Shown here piece by piece: positions 6,501 through 13,328 of a stretch of 13,328 nucleotides of DNA. A program made the translations under genes and the position numbers. Within the stretch, counting starts at the first letter, position 1, and every line of letters begins with the position of its first letter. This DNA comes from an uncultured Blautia sp. (lineage in GTDB: Bacteria; Bacillota; Clostridia; Lachnospirales; Lachnospiraceae). The notes below the pieces were generated by a model. That model was not told the DNA's origin. It made no database searches and worked only from the letters and a program-made list of their open reading frames with translations. The stretch spans positions 1-13,328 of the forward strand of contig CAMNGN010000043.1 of assembly GCA_946538475.1 (NCBI GenBank), written 5' to 3'.

Positions 6501-6535
6501 AAAAAACGGCCTGCTTTTCGGCAGACCGCTTTTTG
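6501..6535 (-). terminator. Terminator of the cold-shock gene, possibly bidirectional
   Basis: On the minus strand CGGTCTGC and GCAGGCCG pair over 8 bp (one G-U) around CGAAAA and are followed by TTTTTT. On the plus strand the same stem has one C/A mismatch and is followed by CTTTTTG, so it could also back up the terminator at 6453-6490. Confidence 0.85.
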
Positions 6536-6555
6536 TTATAATGAAGATAGTAATC

Positions 6556-6756
6556 TTAAAGCTTGGTAACGTTGGATGCCTGCATGCCGCGGGCTCCTTC
6601 GGTAAGATCGTATGTCACAGCCTGTCCCTCGTCAAGAGACTTGAAGCCTTCTCCATTGATTGCAGAAAAGTGTACGAACACATCCTGTCCGTCTTCTCCG
6701 GTGATAAAACCGTAGCCTTTTTCCGCATTGAACCATTTCACTGTTCCCTTATTCAT
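6556..6756 (-). CDS. csp: Cold-shock protein (CspA family)
   Basis: A 66-residue single-OB-fold RNA/ssDNA-binding protein, the family's normal length. RNP1 is KGYGFI (13-18) and RNP2 is VFVHF (26-30). The N-terminal MNKGTVKWFN and the GFKSLDEGQAV segment are typical. These proteins act as RNA chaperones that melt mRNA structure, especially in the cold or at the exit from stasis. The ATG at 6756 is chosen because GGAGG (6764-6768, minus strand) is 7 nt upstream and the family start fits exactly; the frame stays open upstream to 6798. The gene is monocistronic, with a consensus promoter, a leader of about 140 nt and a terminator. It diverges from the pyr operon. Confidence 0.97.
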   Translation of the reverse strand: MNKGTVKWFNAEKGYGFITGEDGQDVFVHFSAINGEGFKSLDEGQAVTYDLTEGARGMQASNVTKL

Positions 6757-6897
6757 TTCAGTACCTCCATACCATAGATGATAGATATTCTGGTGCATAA
6801 AAAAACAATCACCAGTTTTTACAGACTATATCCAGCAAATATAATCTCTAAAAAATAGTGATTATACATCAAATAATCTACCAAATTGTCTTTATAC
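6757..6897 (-). other. Long structured 5' leader of the cold-shock mRNA
   Basis: About 140 nt of AT-rich untranslated leader lies between the predicted start site and the csp ATG. It holds an imperfect 27-nt palindrome (6840-6866): 7-bp arms TATAATC/GATTATA, a one-base mismatch, 3 more pairs and a 5-nt loop. The central ATAATC could instead pair with an upstream GATTAT (plus-strand 6873-6878), so two stems compete. A third hairpin, CTGGTG/CACCAG (6790-6815), lies shortly before the ribosome site. Long leaders of this kind are known for cspA-type genes; temperature switching here is an inference. Confidence 0.55.
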
Positions 6898-6903
6898 GCA
6901 CTG

Positions 6904-6932
6904 ATTATATTACCCAATGTCTGAAATGTCAA
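6904..6932 (-). promoter_or_regulatory. Consensus sigma-A promoter of the cold-shock gene
   Basis: On the minus strand TTGACA (6927-6932) and TATAAT (6904-6909) are both perfect and separated by exactly 17 bp. The start site is expected near 6897. This is the strongest promoter in the window and fits an abundant protein. Confidence 0.92.
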
Positions 6933-6956
6933 GAATAAAAGAAAAATAAATGGGGC

Positions 6957-6985
6957 TTTATAAAAGAACTGTTTTCGTGTATGAT
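6957..6985 (+). promoter_or_regulatory. Probable promoter of the pyr operon
   Basis: TTTATA (6957-6962, 4 of 6) and TATGAT (6980-6985, 5 of 6) are separated by 17 bp. The start would be near 6992, leaving a leader of only about 35 nt before pyrC. That is too short for a PyrR-type antiterminator/terminator switch. Confidence 0.45.
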
Positions 6986-7026
6986 GGTGAGAGAAAAAAC
7001 CGGATGTATCTGACGGAGGTTTACGT

Positions 7027-8310
7027 ATGGGAATATTGATTCAGAATGGCCGGGTCATCGACGCGGCAAGTCAGACAGACTGCATAATGGACATATATAT
7101 TAAAGAAGATATGATCGATGCGGTTAAAGACAGCATCGACAAACTCGATCCCTGCGACACGATCATTGATGCAAAAGGCCTCCTGGTCCTTCCGGGACTT
7201 GTGGACATGCATGTGCATTTGAGAGATCCTGGGCAGACCGAGAAGGAAGACATCGAATCGGGGACAAAAGCCGCTGCCCGAGGAGGTGTTACCACCATCG
7301 TTGCCATGCCGAACACTTCGCCGGTCATCGACTGTCGAGACCGCGTGGAGTATGTGGTGCACAAAGCAGAGCAGGTTGCCTGTGTGCACGTGCTCCAGGC
7401 CGGCGCGTTGTCGGAAGGGCAGAAAGGACTGAAGGTGTCCGATATCTCCGGCATGAAGAATGCCGGCGCGGCTGCGCTCTCGGAGGACGGAAAATCCGTG
7501 ATGAACGCGGCGGTCCTCAGAAAAGCCATGCTGGAAGCAAAGAAATATGGCCTGACGATCCTGGATCACTGTGAGGATATCGACCTGCGCGGAAAAGGCT
7601 GCATGAACGAGGACAGCAATTCCGAGCGGCTTAAGTTGCCTGGAATCTGCAACGAGACTGAAGATTCGATCACGGCAAGAGATGTCATGCTCGCTCTCGA
7701 CACCGGCGCAAAGCTTCATCTTTGTCATGTTTCGACATACGGTGTGGCCCGCCTGATGCAGATGCTGAAAAAAGAAGGAATAAAAGACATAACGGCGGAG
7801 GTCTGCCCGCATCATCTGATCCTTACTTCGGATGATATAAAGAGGGACGACCCGGACTTTAAGATGAACCCGCCTCTTCGTACGCCAAAAGATGTGCAGG
7901 CGCTCCGAGAGGCACTGGCGGATGGCAGTATTCCGGTGATCAGTACCGACCATGCGCCGCACACCCGCGCTGACAAGTCAGGCTCCATGCGGACGGCCGC
8001 CTTTGGAATAACGGGGCTCGAGACGAGCTTCTCACTGATCTACACGGAGCTGGTACAGACAGGAGTTCTGTCCCTCATGCAGCTTGTCGAGAAGATGAGC
8101 TACAACCCTGCCCGCATTCTGGGCCTTTCCTGCGGCGTGATCGCGAAAGGACATCCCGCGGACCTGGTGCTGATCGATCCCGAGGCGGAGTACACCATCG
8201 ACAGAAATGAGTTTGTCTCCAAAGGGAAAAACACACCGTTCCACGGCAGAAAGGTAAAAGGCCGCGTCGTCCGCACCATCTGCGCAGGTAAAACAGTATA
8301 TAAAGCATAA
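7027..8310 (+). CDS. pyrC: Dihydroorotase
   Basis: A 427-residue amidohydrolase that cyclises N-carbamoyl-aspartate to dihydroorotate, the third step of UMP synthesis. The zinc-binding HVH (H62, H64) lies in PGLVDMHVHLRDPGQT. Other family residues are D154 in LSEDG, H181 in LDHCED, H234 in LCHVST, CPHH at 260-263, NPPLRT and STDHAPH (D308). Length and the MHVHLRDPGQ-type motif fit the class I bacterial dihydroorotases, related to allantoinase; the pyr context excludes the latter. GGAGG (7015-7019) lies 7 nt before the ATG. It is the first gene of the pyr operon, 64 nt before pyrF. Confidence 0.97.
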   Translation: MGILIQNGRVIDAASQTDCIMDIYIKEDMIDAVKDSIDKLDPCDTIIDAKGLLVLPGLVDMHVHLRDPGQTEKEDIESGTKAAARGGVTTIVAMPNTSPVIDCRDRVEYVVHKAEQVACVHVLQAGALSEGQKGLKVSDISGMKNAGAAALSEDGKSVMNAAVLRKAMLEAKKYGLTILDHCEDIDLRGKGCMNEDSNSERLKLPGICNETEDSITARDVMLALDTGAKLHLCHVSTYGVARLMQMLKKEGIKDITAEVCPHHLILTSDDIKRDDPDFKMNPPLRTPKDVQALREALADGSIPVISTDHAPHTRADKSGSMRTAAFGITGLETSFSLIYTELVQTGVLSLMQLVEKMSYNPARILGLSCGVIAKGHPADLVLIDPEAEYTIDRNEFVSKGKNTPFHGRKVKGRVVRTICAGKTVYKA

Positions 8311-8343
8311 TGATGAAAGCAGCAGTACAGACCGAAACACATG

Positions 8344-8359
8344 GCCGATACAGATCGGC
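8344..8359 (+). other. Intercistronic hairpin between pyrC and pyrF
   Basis: GCCGAT (8344-8349) and ATCGGC (8354-8359) form a 6-bp stem with a 4-nt loop, 5 nt before the pyrF GGAGG site. There is no U-tract. It may tune mRNA processing or pyrF translation, or be neutral. Confidence 0.35.
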
Positions 8360-8374
8360 AGACCGGAGGTAATC

Positions 8375-9301
8375 ATGATCAATAAACTGGTAAAACGAAT
8401 CAAAGAGACAAATGCGCCCGTCGTTGTCGGTCTGGATCCGATGCTTTCATACATCCCTGAATATATTCAGAAGAAAGCGTTTGCTGCCTGCGGCGAAACA
8501 CTCGAAGGAGCAGCCGAAGCCGTTTTTGAATATAACAAGGGAATAGTCGATGCCATCTGTGACATCGTGCCGGCGGTCAAACCGCAGATCGCGATGTACG
8601 AACAGTTCGGCGTGCCCGGAGTCGCGGCTTTTAAGCGTACGGTGGATTACTGCCACGAAAAAGGACTCATTGTCCTCGGTGACGTAAAGAGAGGCGATAT
8701 CGGCTCCACCTCGGGGGCATATGCGACCGCCCATCTCGGAAAAGTAAAGATCGGGTCGGCGCAGCTCACTCCTTTCGGTGAAGACTTTGCCACCGTCAAT
8801 CCTTATCTGGGCACGGACGGCGTCGATCCCTTCATCAAAGTGTGCGCCGAGGAGAAAAAAGGTATCTTTGTTCTGGTTAAGACTTCCAATCCGTCGAGCG
8901 GCGAGTTTCAGGACCGCCTGATCGACGGAAGACCGCTCTATGAGTGGGTGGGTGAGAAGGTAGCCGCCTGGGGCAGCAGCCTGATGGGCGAGAGCTACAG
9001 CTACGTGGGAGCCGTCGTCGGTGCGACATATCCGGGCATGGGAAAAATATTAAGAGAGATCATGCCGAAAGCCTACATTCTGGTCCCGGGTTACGGTGCG
9101 CAGGGCGGCAAGGCGGAGGATCTGGCTCCGTTCTTCAATCCTGACGGACTGGGAGCGATCGTCAATTCCTCCAGAGGCATCATCGCCGCCTGGAAGCAGG
9201 AAAAATACGCCGGATTCGGAGAAGAAGGCTATGCCGACGCCTCGAGAAAAGCTGCCGAGGACATGATCCTGGACATCAACCGCGCACTGGAGAACAACTG
9301 A
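8375..9301 (+). CDS. pyrF: Orotidine 5'-phosphate decarboxylase (type 2)
   Basis: A 308-residue TIM-barrel enzyme that decarboxylates OMP to UMP, the last step of the pathway. The catalytic Asp-Lys-x-x-Asp array is D103, K105, D108 in LGDVKRGDIGST. VGLDP at 18-22 and the phosphate-binding NSSRGI near the C-terminus are also typical. The length, about 60-70 residues above the B. subtilis-type enzyme, puts it in the type 2 subfamily. GGAGG (8365-8369) precedes the ATG by 5 nt. Only 2 nt separate its stop codon from pyrK, implying translational coupling. Confidence 0.97.
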   Translation: MINKLVKRIKETNAPVVVGLDPMLSYIPEYIQKKAFAACGETLEGAAEAVFEYNKGIVDAICDIVPAVKPQIAMYEQFGVPGVAAFKRTVDYCHEKGLIVLGDVKRGDIGSTSGAYATAHLGKVKIGSAQLTPFGEDFATVNPYLGTDGVDPFIKVCAEEKKGIFVLVKTSNPSSGEFQDRLIDGRPLYEWVGEKVAAWGSSLMGESYSYVGAVVGATYPGMGKILREIMPKAYILVPGYGAQGGKAEDLAPFFNPDGLGAIVNSSRGIIAAWKQEKYAGFGEEGYADASRKAAEDMILDINRALENN

Positions 9302-9303
9302 CG

Positions 9304-10083
9304 ATGAAATACGTGGAAAATGCAAAGGTAATATCGCAGAAAGAGATTTCCCCGGGAATCTTCGATCTGTGTCTGCAGACCGAAAATATAGCAAAAGAAG
9401 CACGTCCGGGACAGTTTGTCTCGGTCTACACAAATGACAGGAGCAGACTGCTTCCCAGACCGATCAGTATCTGCGGAGCAGATTCCGGGAGCGGGATCCT
9501 GCGGCTGGTGTACCGTGTGACAGGGAAGGGAACAGGAACGGAAGAATTTTCCCGCACCGAAGAAGGCGGTTCCCTTCGCATAGAAGGCCCTCTCGGCAAC
9601 GGGTTCGATCCCGATGTCGCTGAGAGCGAGACGGTCATGCTCGTGGGCGGCGGCATCGGTATTCCTCCGCTTCTGGAGACGGCCAAAAGGCTCAAAGCAA
9701 AATGCCGGATCGTGCTCGGCTATCGCGACAGCAGCCTGTTTTTAAAAGAAGAATTTGAACGATACGGAGAAGTGTATATCGCCACCGAGGACGGCTCGGT
9801 GGAAACCCGCGGAAACGTGCTCGATGCGATTCGCGGAAAAGACATCAAGGCGGACCGCATCTATGCCTGCGGGCCCAAACCCATGCTTCGCGCTCTGGCC
9901 GCGTATGCAGAGGAGAAGAATATTCTCTGCTATGTGTCCATGGAGGAGAGGATGGCGTGCGGCATCGGCGCCTGCCTTGCCTGCGTGTGCGCATCCCGCG
10001 AAAAAGACGCGCATACCAATGTTCACAATAAACGGATCTGTAAAGAAGGACCGGTATTCCTGAGCACGGAGGTGGAGCTATGA
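9304..10083 (+). CDS. pyrK: Dihydroorotate dehydrogenase B, electron-transfer subunit
   Basis: A 259-residue FAD and [2Fe-2S] protein that passes electrons from dihydroorotate oxidised by PyrD to NAD+. The flavin-binding RPISI is at 52-56, the nucleotide-binding GGGIGIPPL at 115-123, and YACGPKPML at 187-195. The iron-sulfur ligands are expected to be C219, C224, C227 and C246 in the CGIGACLAC segment and RIC. GGAG (9289-9292) lies inside the end of pyrF. The stop codon overlaps the pyrD start in ATGA (10080-10083), as expected for subunits of one complex made in fixed ratio. Confidence 0.97.
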   Translation: MKYVENAKVISQKEISPGIFDLCLQTENIAKEARPGQFVSVYTNDRSRLLPRPISICGADSGSGILRLVYRVTGKGTGTEEFSRTEEGGSLRIEGPLGNGFDPDVAESETVMLVGGGIGIPPLLETAKRLKAKCRIVLGYRDSSLFLKEEFERYGEVYIATEDGSVETRGNVLDAIRGKDIKADRIYACGPKPMLRALAAYAEEKNILCYVSMEERMACGIGACLACVCASREKDAHTNVHNKRICKEGPVFLSTEVEL

Positions 10084-10982
10084 TCAGTACAAAAGTATCC
10101 ATAGCCGGTGTGGAATTAAAAAATCCGGTCGTGACCGCTTCGGGAACCTTCGGCTCGGGCGAAGAATTCAGCGAGTTTTATGATCTGGGAGAGCTCGGCG
10201 CCGTCGTCACCAAAGGTGTGGCGAATGTTCCGTGGCCCGGCAATCCTGTTCCGAGGATCGCCGAGACGGCATCCGGCATGCTCAACGCGATCGGTCTTCA
10301 GAATCCCGGGATCGATGTGATGTGCGAGAGAGACCTTCCGTTTCTCGCCGGATATGACACCAAAGTCATCGTAAATGTCTGCGGAAGGACAGAAGAGGAC
10401 TACTGCGAAGTCGTCAGAAGACTGGCGGATGAGAAGGTGGATCTGCTGGAGATCAACGTCTCGTGCCCGAACGTCAAGGAAGGCGGCATCGCTTTCGGAC
10501 AGAACCCGAAGGCACTGCAGCAGATCACCGAGAAGGTAAAAAGTGTTGCAAAGCAGCCCGTCATCATGAAGCTCAGCCCCAACGTCACAGATATCACCGA
10601 AATGGCAAGGGCGGCCGAGGCAGGCGGAGCCGATGCGGTTTCTCTGATCAACACGCTCACGGGAATGAAGATTGACATTCACCGCCGTACATTTGCGCTG
10701 GCAAACCGCACAGGAGGCCTTTCGGGCCCGGCCATCAAACCGGTGGCTGTCAGAATGGTGTATCAGGTCGCGCACGCGGTCTCGATCCCGATAATCGGCA
10801 TGGGCGGCATCGCTTCGGCGGAGGACGCCGTCGAATTCATGATGGCCGGGGCATCGGCAGTGGCGGTCGGAACGGCAAACTTTGCCGATCCTTATGCGGC
10901 GCTGAAGATCGTCCGCGGAATAGAAGATTTTATGAAAGAAGAGAACATCGAGGATATCCGCAGCATTATAGGTGCGGTCTGA
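10080..10982 (+). CDS. pyrD: Dihydroorotate dehydrogenase B, catalytic subunit (class 1B)
   Basis: A 300-residue FMN-dependent TIM-barrel enzyme that oxidises dihydroorotate to orotate. Family segments are NPVVTASGTFG (15-25), TKGV (44-47), NAIGLQNPG, and the catalytic cysteine C129 in INVSCPNVKEGG. MKLSPNVTDI, INTL, GGLSGPAIKP and IIGMGGI follow. A Cys base in place of Ser, the absence of an N-terminal membrane segment, and adjacency to pyrK all identify the cytosolic NAD-linked class 1B heterotetramer rather than the quinone-linked class 2 enzyme. It overlaps pyrK by 4 nt and is followed after 17 nt by pyrE. Confidence 0.97.
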   Translation: MISTKVSIAGVELKNPVVTASGTFGSGEEFSEFYDLGELGAVVTKGVANVPWPGNPVPRIAETASGMLNAIGLQNPGIDVMCERDLPFLAGYDTKVIVNVCGRTEEDYCEVVRRLADEKVDLLEINVSCPNVKEGGIAFGQNPKALQQITEKVKSVAKQPVIMKLSPNVTDITEMARAAEAGGADAVSLINTLTGMKIDIHRRTFALANRTGGLSGPAIKPVAVRMVYQVAHAVSIPIIGMGGIASAEDAVEFMMAGASAVAVGTANFADPYAALKIVRGIEDFMKEENIEDIRSIIGAV

Positions 10983-10999
10983 TAAACGGGGGGAAAACG

Positions 11000-11674
11000 A
11001 TGGAAGCTTACAAACAGGAATTTATCGAATTTATGATCGACAGCAATGTTCTGAAATTCGGTGACTTTGTCACCAAATCGGGACGCGAGACTCCATTCTT
11101 TGTAAACACCGGTTTTTACCGCACAGGCACACAGCTTCGCAGACTCGGAGAGTATTATGCGGCAGCGATCAAGGACAATTTCGGCCTTGATTTTGATGTC
11201 CTTTTCGGACCTGCGTACAAGGGAATCCCGCTGTCTGTTGCCGCGTCCATGGCAGTAAGCAGCCTCTATGGGAAAGACGTCAACTACTGCTCCAACCGTA
11301 AAGAGATCAAGGACCATGGCGACAAAGGCATACTGCTGGGAAGTCCGATCAAGGACGGTGACCGTGTGGTGATCATCGAGGACGTGACCACGGCAGGAAC
11401 TTCCATCGAGGAGACCATGCCGATCTTAAAGGCACAGGGCGACATCACGGTGCAGGGGCTGATCGTCTCGGTGGACCGCATGGAAAAAGGAAAAGACACC
11501 GATAAGAGCGCGCTTGTCATGATGCAGGAAAAATACGGATTCAAGACTGCCTCCATCGTCACGATGGCGGAGGTAGTGGAACATCTCTACAATAAAGAAT
11601 ATAAAGGAAAGATCGTCATCGACGACGAACTGAAGAGCAAGATAGACAGCTACTACGAAAAATACGGAGCTTAA
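11000..11674 (+). CDS. pyrE: Orotate phosphoribosyltransferase
   Basis: A 224-residue type I phosphoribosyltransferase that joins orotate to PRPP to give OMP. The PRPP-binding loop VVIIEDVTTAGTS is at 123-135, preceded by the flexible catalytic-loop region around NRKEIKDHGDKG (99-110). FGPAYKGIPL (69-78) and SGRETPFFVNTG near the N-terminus are also characteristic. A G-rich ribosome site (GGGGGG, 10988-10993) lies 6 nt before the ATG, less canonical than its neighbours. It is the last pyrimidine gene here. No hairpin follows it, and the next gene starts 14 nt later. Confidence 0.97.
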   Translation: MEAYKQEFIEFMIDSNVLKFGDFVTKSGRETPFFVNTGFYRTGTQLRRLGEYYAAAIKDNFGLDFDVLFGPAYKGIPLSVAASMAVSSLYGKDVNYCSNRKEIKDHGDKGILLGSPIKDGDRVVIIEDVTTAGTSIEETMPILKAQGDITVQGLIVSVDRMEKGKDTDKSALVMMQEKYGFKTASIVTMAEVVEHLYNKEYKGKIVIDDELKSKIDSYYEKYGA

Positions 11675-11681
11675 AAGGAGG
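11675..11681 (+). promoter_or_regulatory. Ribosome binding site of the 50-codon gene
   Basis: AAGGAGG directly after the pyrE stop codon and 7 nt before the ATG at 11689. It is among the strongest Shine-Dalgarno matches in the window and is the main reason to accept the short gene as real. Confidence 0.85.
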
Positions 11682-11688
11682 CTTTGCG

Positions 11689-11841
11689 ATGAACGAGAAG
11701 CAGTATAATACCATAGGGCTCACCGGAGCGGGAAGCCTGGTGATCGGTATTCTGATGACAGTTTTCGGAATTGCAGCCGGAGTGATCATGATCGTAAACG
11801 GCGGCAGACTCCTTCACATCAGGAAGGATATGCTGATCTGA
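11689..11841 (+). CDS. 50-residue membrane protein of unknown function
   Basis: A short gene encoding 50 residues, beginning MNEKQYNTIG and ending in a basic HIRKDMLI tail. One long hydrophobic stretch covers about residues 9-36 (GLTGAGSLVIGILM and VFGIAAGVIMIV), enough for one membrane helix or a tight helical hairpin. Support comes from the AAGGAGG site, placement 14 nt after pyrE and 25 nt before the next gene, and membrane-like composition matching its neighbour. I recall similar tiny unannotated proteins in Lachnospiraceae but cannot name a family. A functional link with the DUF6142-like neighbour is inferred from position only. Confidence 0.72.
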   Translation: MNEKQYNTIGLTGAGSLVIGILMTVFGIAAGVIMIVNGGRLLHIRKDMLI

Positions 11842-11866
11842 CAGCAGGATCGGAGGAAACCTTTTT

Positions 11867-12181
11867 ATGGCAAGAAGATTCCGATATTCCTTTGCGAGAA
11901 AACAGGATTCATTCCGCGGAAGACTGTCCGTCATACTGAGTGGCGCGGCCCTGCTTCTGTTTGCGCTGGCGGTGCTGCTCTCCGGCAGACTTCCCGGAAA
12001 AGCAGCGGTCATTCCGGGAGTGCTCAGCATTTTTGCGATGATGCTCAACTGTTACGGCTTCGGCCTTGGCCTGGCGGGCTTTTCCGAGGCGGGCAAAAAG
12101 CATACGACATGTATTGTGGGTTCGATCGTGAACGGCATACTGCTGGTAGGCTGGCTCGGCCTTTTTCAGCTGGGAAGATAA
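11867..12181 (+). CDS. DUF6142-like three-helix membrane protein
   Basis: A 104-residue protein with a basic, aromatic N-terminus (MARRFRYSFARKQDSF) and three hydrophobic segments at about 20-40, 46-71 and 81-103. The central YGFGLGLAGFSE and the final NGILLVGWLGLFQLG match my recollection of DUF6142, an uncharacterised family common in Lachnospiraceae. GGAGG (11852-11856) lies 10 nt before the ATG. The gene is packed between the 50-residue membrane protein and the aminopeptidase-like gene, 3 nt from the latter, so all three are probably co-transcribed. No catalytic motif is visible; a role in the cell envelope is only a guess. Confidence 0.82.
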   Translation: MARRFRYSFARKQDSFRGRLSVILSGAALLLFALAVLLSGRLPGKAAVIPGVLSIFAMMLNCYGFGLGLAGFSEAGKKHTTCIVGSIVNGILLVGWLGLFQLGR

Positions 12182-12184
12182 TAG

Positions 12185-13328
12185 ATGGAGAGAAACATTT
12201 TGGACGAATTACTGATGGAAAGATATGAACTTGCGGCGGCACGCATAAAAGAGATCCCGAACGAGGAGACCGCACCGGAGCCGTTTCGCAGTTACTTTAA
12301 AGATGTCGCCGGCTTTCTTAAGCTGACGACCGCAATCATGGAGCGCGAGGAGGAGCCCGACCTTGCCGGGTACCGCGAGGAAAACAGCGCTCTTTACAGT
12401 GCCGTAAGTCCCGACAACTACGAAACCTGCTGGGGCAATCCGGACTACGCCGCAGAAAAACTGGGAGAGTACGGAGCACTTTTATCGTTCCTCTATGCGG
12501 AGCTTCGCGGATGCATCGGCTTCGCGTACGAGAAGGATGCCGGGAATATGACCGTTGCTCTGGAACTTTTCCTCGAAGTGTACTGTTCCTTTGGCGGCGA
12601 AGAGCTGCCTGAGGCTGACGATATAAAGGGGATCCTGAGTTCCTACGTCAACGATTACTGTCAGGACATGATGGAGCAGAGGACCCGCAGCCTGGTGGAC
12701 CCCGATCTTGATTTTGCTTACCGGATCATCATGGACTCCGATCTCACGGACCTTCGGTATTTGTACCGCTTCGGCGAATATATCGGAGAGAACGAGATCA
12801 GGGCGGCGGAACTTTTTAACGCAATGCCGCAGGAAGAAGTCGATTCTCTGGCCGAGGTTTACGCCGAAGGCTACCGCAAAGGCTTCGAGGTCACGCGAAA
12901 GAATCTCCGCAAAAAGAAGACCGTAGATATCGAGTATCATCTGGGATTCGAGCGGATGATCAGGTCGGCGATCATCAAATTCAGCTCGATGGGGCTTCGC
13001 CCCGTTATCCACAGGTGCGCTGTGCATGTGATCAATAAGAGAGGTCTTCAAAAAAGAGGATTTATCGGCGGGGACATTAACCCGCAGTTCGCCTATGATC
13101 ATAAGGATGACATCTCTCTTTTCCTCACAAAAGATCTGGTAAAGAAAAAGCTGCGCGCACTTCAGGTATCCTATGATAAAGTAAAGAAGCTTGCAGGCGT
13201 CCTGGGTGGGCCCGCGGTGATCGAGACCTTCGGTGAAAAGCCTTTCTCCCCCGTGACGCACTCCGCGGCGCTTTCACTTTCCGACGAGCAGCAGAAGCTG
13301 CAGATCGACTATAACAACGAGGCGATGC
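12185..13328 (+). CDS. Leucyl aminopeptidase-like (M29-like) protein, N-terminal part (3' partial)
   Basis: The frame is open from ATG 12185 to the window end, giving 381 codons with no stop. From memory it resembles a Lachnospiraceae protein of about 650-700 residues usually annotated as leucyl aminopeptidase or aminopeptidase of family M29. Recognisable segments are ILDELLMERYELAAARIKEI, DLTDLRYLYRFGEYI (186-200), AEGYRKGFEVT, KKKTVDIEYHLGFERMIR (243-260) and GPAVIETFGEKPFSP (342-356). The expected metal-binding catalytic region is in the missing C-terminal half, so activity cannot be judged. There is no signal peptide. The ribosome site is weak (GGGAAG, 12172-12177, 7 nt before the ATG). 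Translation probably depends on coupling to the DUF6142-like gene ending 3 nt upstream. Confidence 0.75.
   Translation, partial: MERNILDELLMERYELAAARIKEIPNEETAPEPFRSYFKDVAGFLKLTTAIMEREEEPDLAGYREENSALYSAVSPDNYETCWGNPDYAAEKLGEYGALLSFLYAELRGCIGFAYEKDAGNMTVALELFLEVYCSFGGEELPEADDIKGILSSYVNDYCQDMMEQRTRSLVDPDLDFAYRIIMDSDLTDLRYLYRFGEYIGENEIRAAELFNAMPQEEVDSLAEVYAEGYRKGFEVTRKNLRKKKTVDIEYHLGFERMIRSAIIKFSSMGLRPVIHRCAVHVINKRGLQKRGFIGGDINPQFAYDHKDDISLFLTKDLVKKKLRALQVSYDKVKKLAGVLGGPAVIETFGEKPFSPVTHSAALSLSDEQQKLQIDYNNEAM

Noticed and set aside
6541..6777. A 78-codon plus-strand frame over the cold-shock gene
   Set aside because: It is antisense to an unmistakable cold-shock protein, lacks a ribosome site, and has no recognisable features.
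6790..6820. CTGGTG/CACCAG hairpin followed by TTTTT on the plus strand as a plus-strand terminator
   Set aside because: No plus-strand gene ends here; two terminators already precede it at 6453-6535. It is better viewed as part of the minus-strand cold-shock leader.
12482..13261. A 259-codon minus-strand frame near the window end
   Set aside because: It is antisense to the 381-codon open frame starting at 12185, which has family-like sequence and fits the operon. The minus frame has no ribosome site or domain.

Overview
The window looks like chromosomal DNA of a Lachnospiraceae-type member of the Clostridia. The evidence is moderate GC, strong AGGAG-type ribosome sites, an orphan Spo0A-like DNA-binding domain, small proteins resembling the Lachnospiraceae families DUF5721 and DUF6142, and a complete class 1B (pyrD + pyrK) pyrimidine operon. 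Family assignments are from memory of sequence patterns; no search was run. No IS element, phage gene, CRISPR array, tRNA or rRNA was seen.

Layout. (1) 1-2789: the 3' part of a large cell-surface protein gene that enters from upstream. It has short tandem repeats, four ASH-like beta-sandwich domains, an Ig-like domain and a C-terminal TGD/hydrophobic/RRRRK anchor. (2) 2817-2843: a perfect CIRCE operator (HrcA site). Its spacer is also self-complementary, so the element forms a 13-bp hairpin followed by TTTT and may terminate the upstream gene. It precedes a sigma-A promoter and htpG (2910-4988). (3) 5076-5399: a stand-alone Spo0A-type DNA-binding domain, whose 3' end overlaps by 29 bp a convergent DUF5721-like gene (5371-5856, minus). 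(4) 6077-6442: a single-pass membrane protein with an acidic 8-residue repeat tail, followed by a strong terminator. (5) 6556-6756 (minus): a cold-shock protein with its own terminator, a long AT-rich leader containing competing inverted repeats, and a textbook TTGACA-17-TATAAT promoter.

(6) 7027-11674: pyrC, pyrF, pyrK, pyrD, pyrE, all on the plus strand and tightly packed. They cover UMP synthesis from carbamoyl-aspartate onward: dihydroorotase, the two-subunit NAD-linked dihydroorotate dehydrogenase, orotate phosphoribosyltransferase and OMP decarboxylase. The carbamoyl-phosphate synthase and aspartate transcarbamylase genes are not in the window. (7) 11689-13328: without any visible terminator the same strand continues into a 50-residue membrane peptide, a three-helix DUF6142-like protein and the N-terminal 381 codons of a large protein resembling the Lachnospiraceae 'leucyl aminopeptidase' (M29-like) family, which runs off the window.

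Most of the window is ordinary housekeeping. The parts most worth a second look are the CIRCE/terminator element at htpG, the orphan Spo0A domain, the cold-shock leader, the degenerate surface-anchor signal, and the small membrane genes riding on the pyr transcript.
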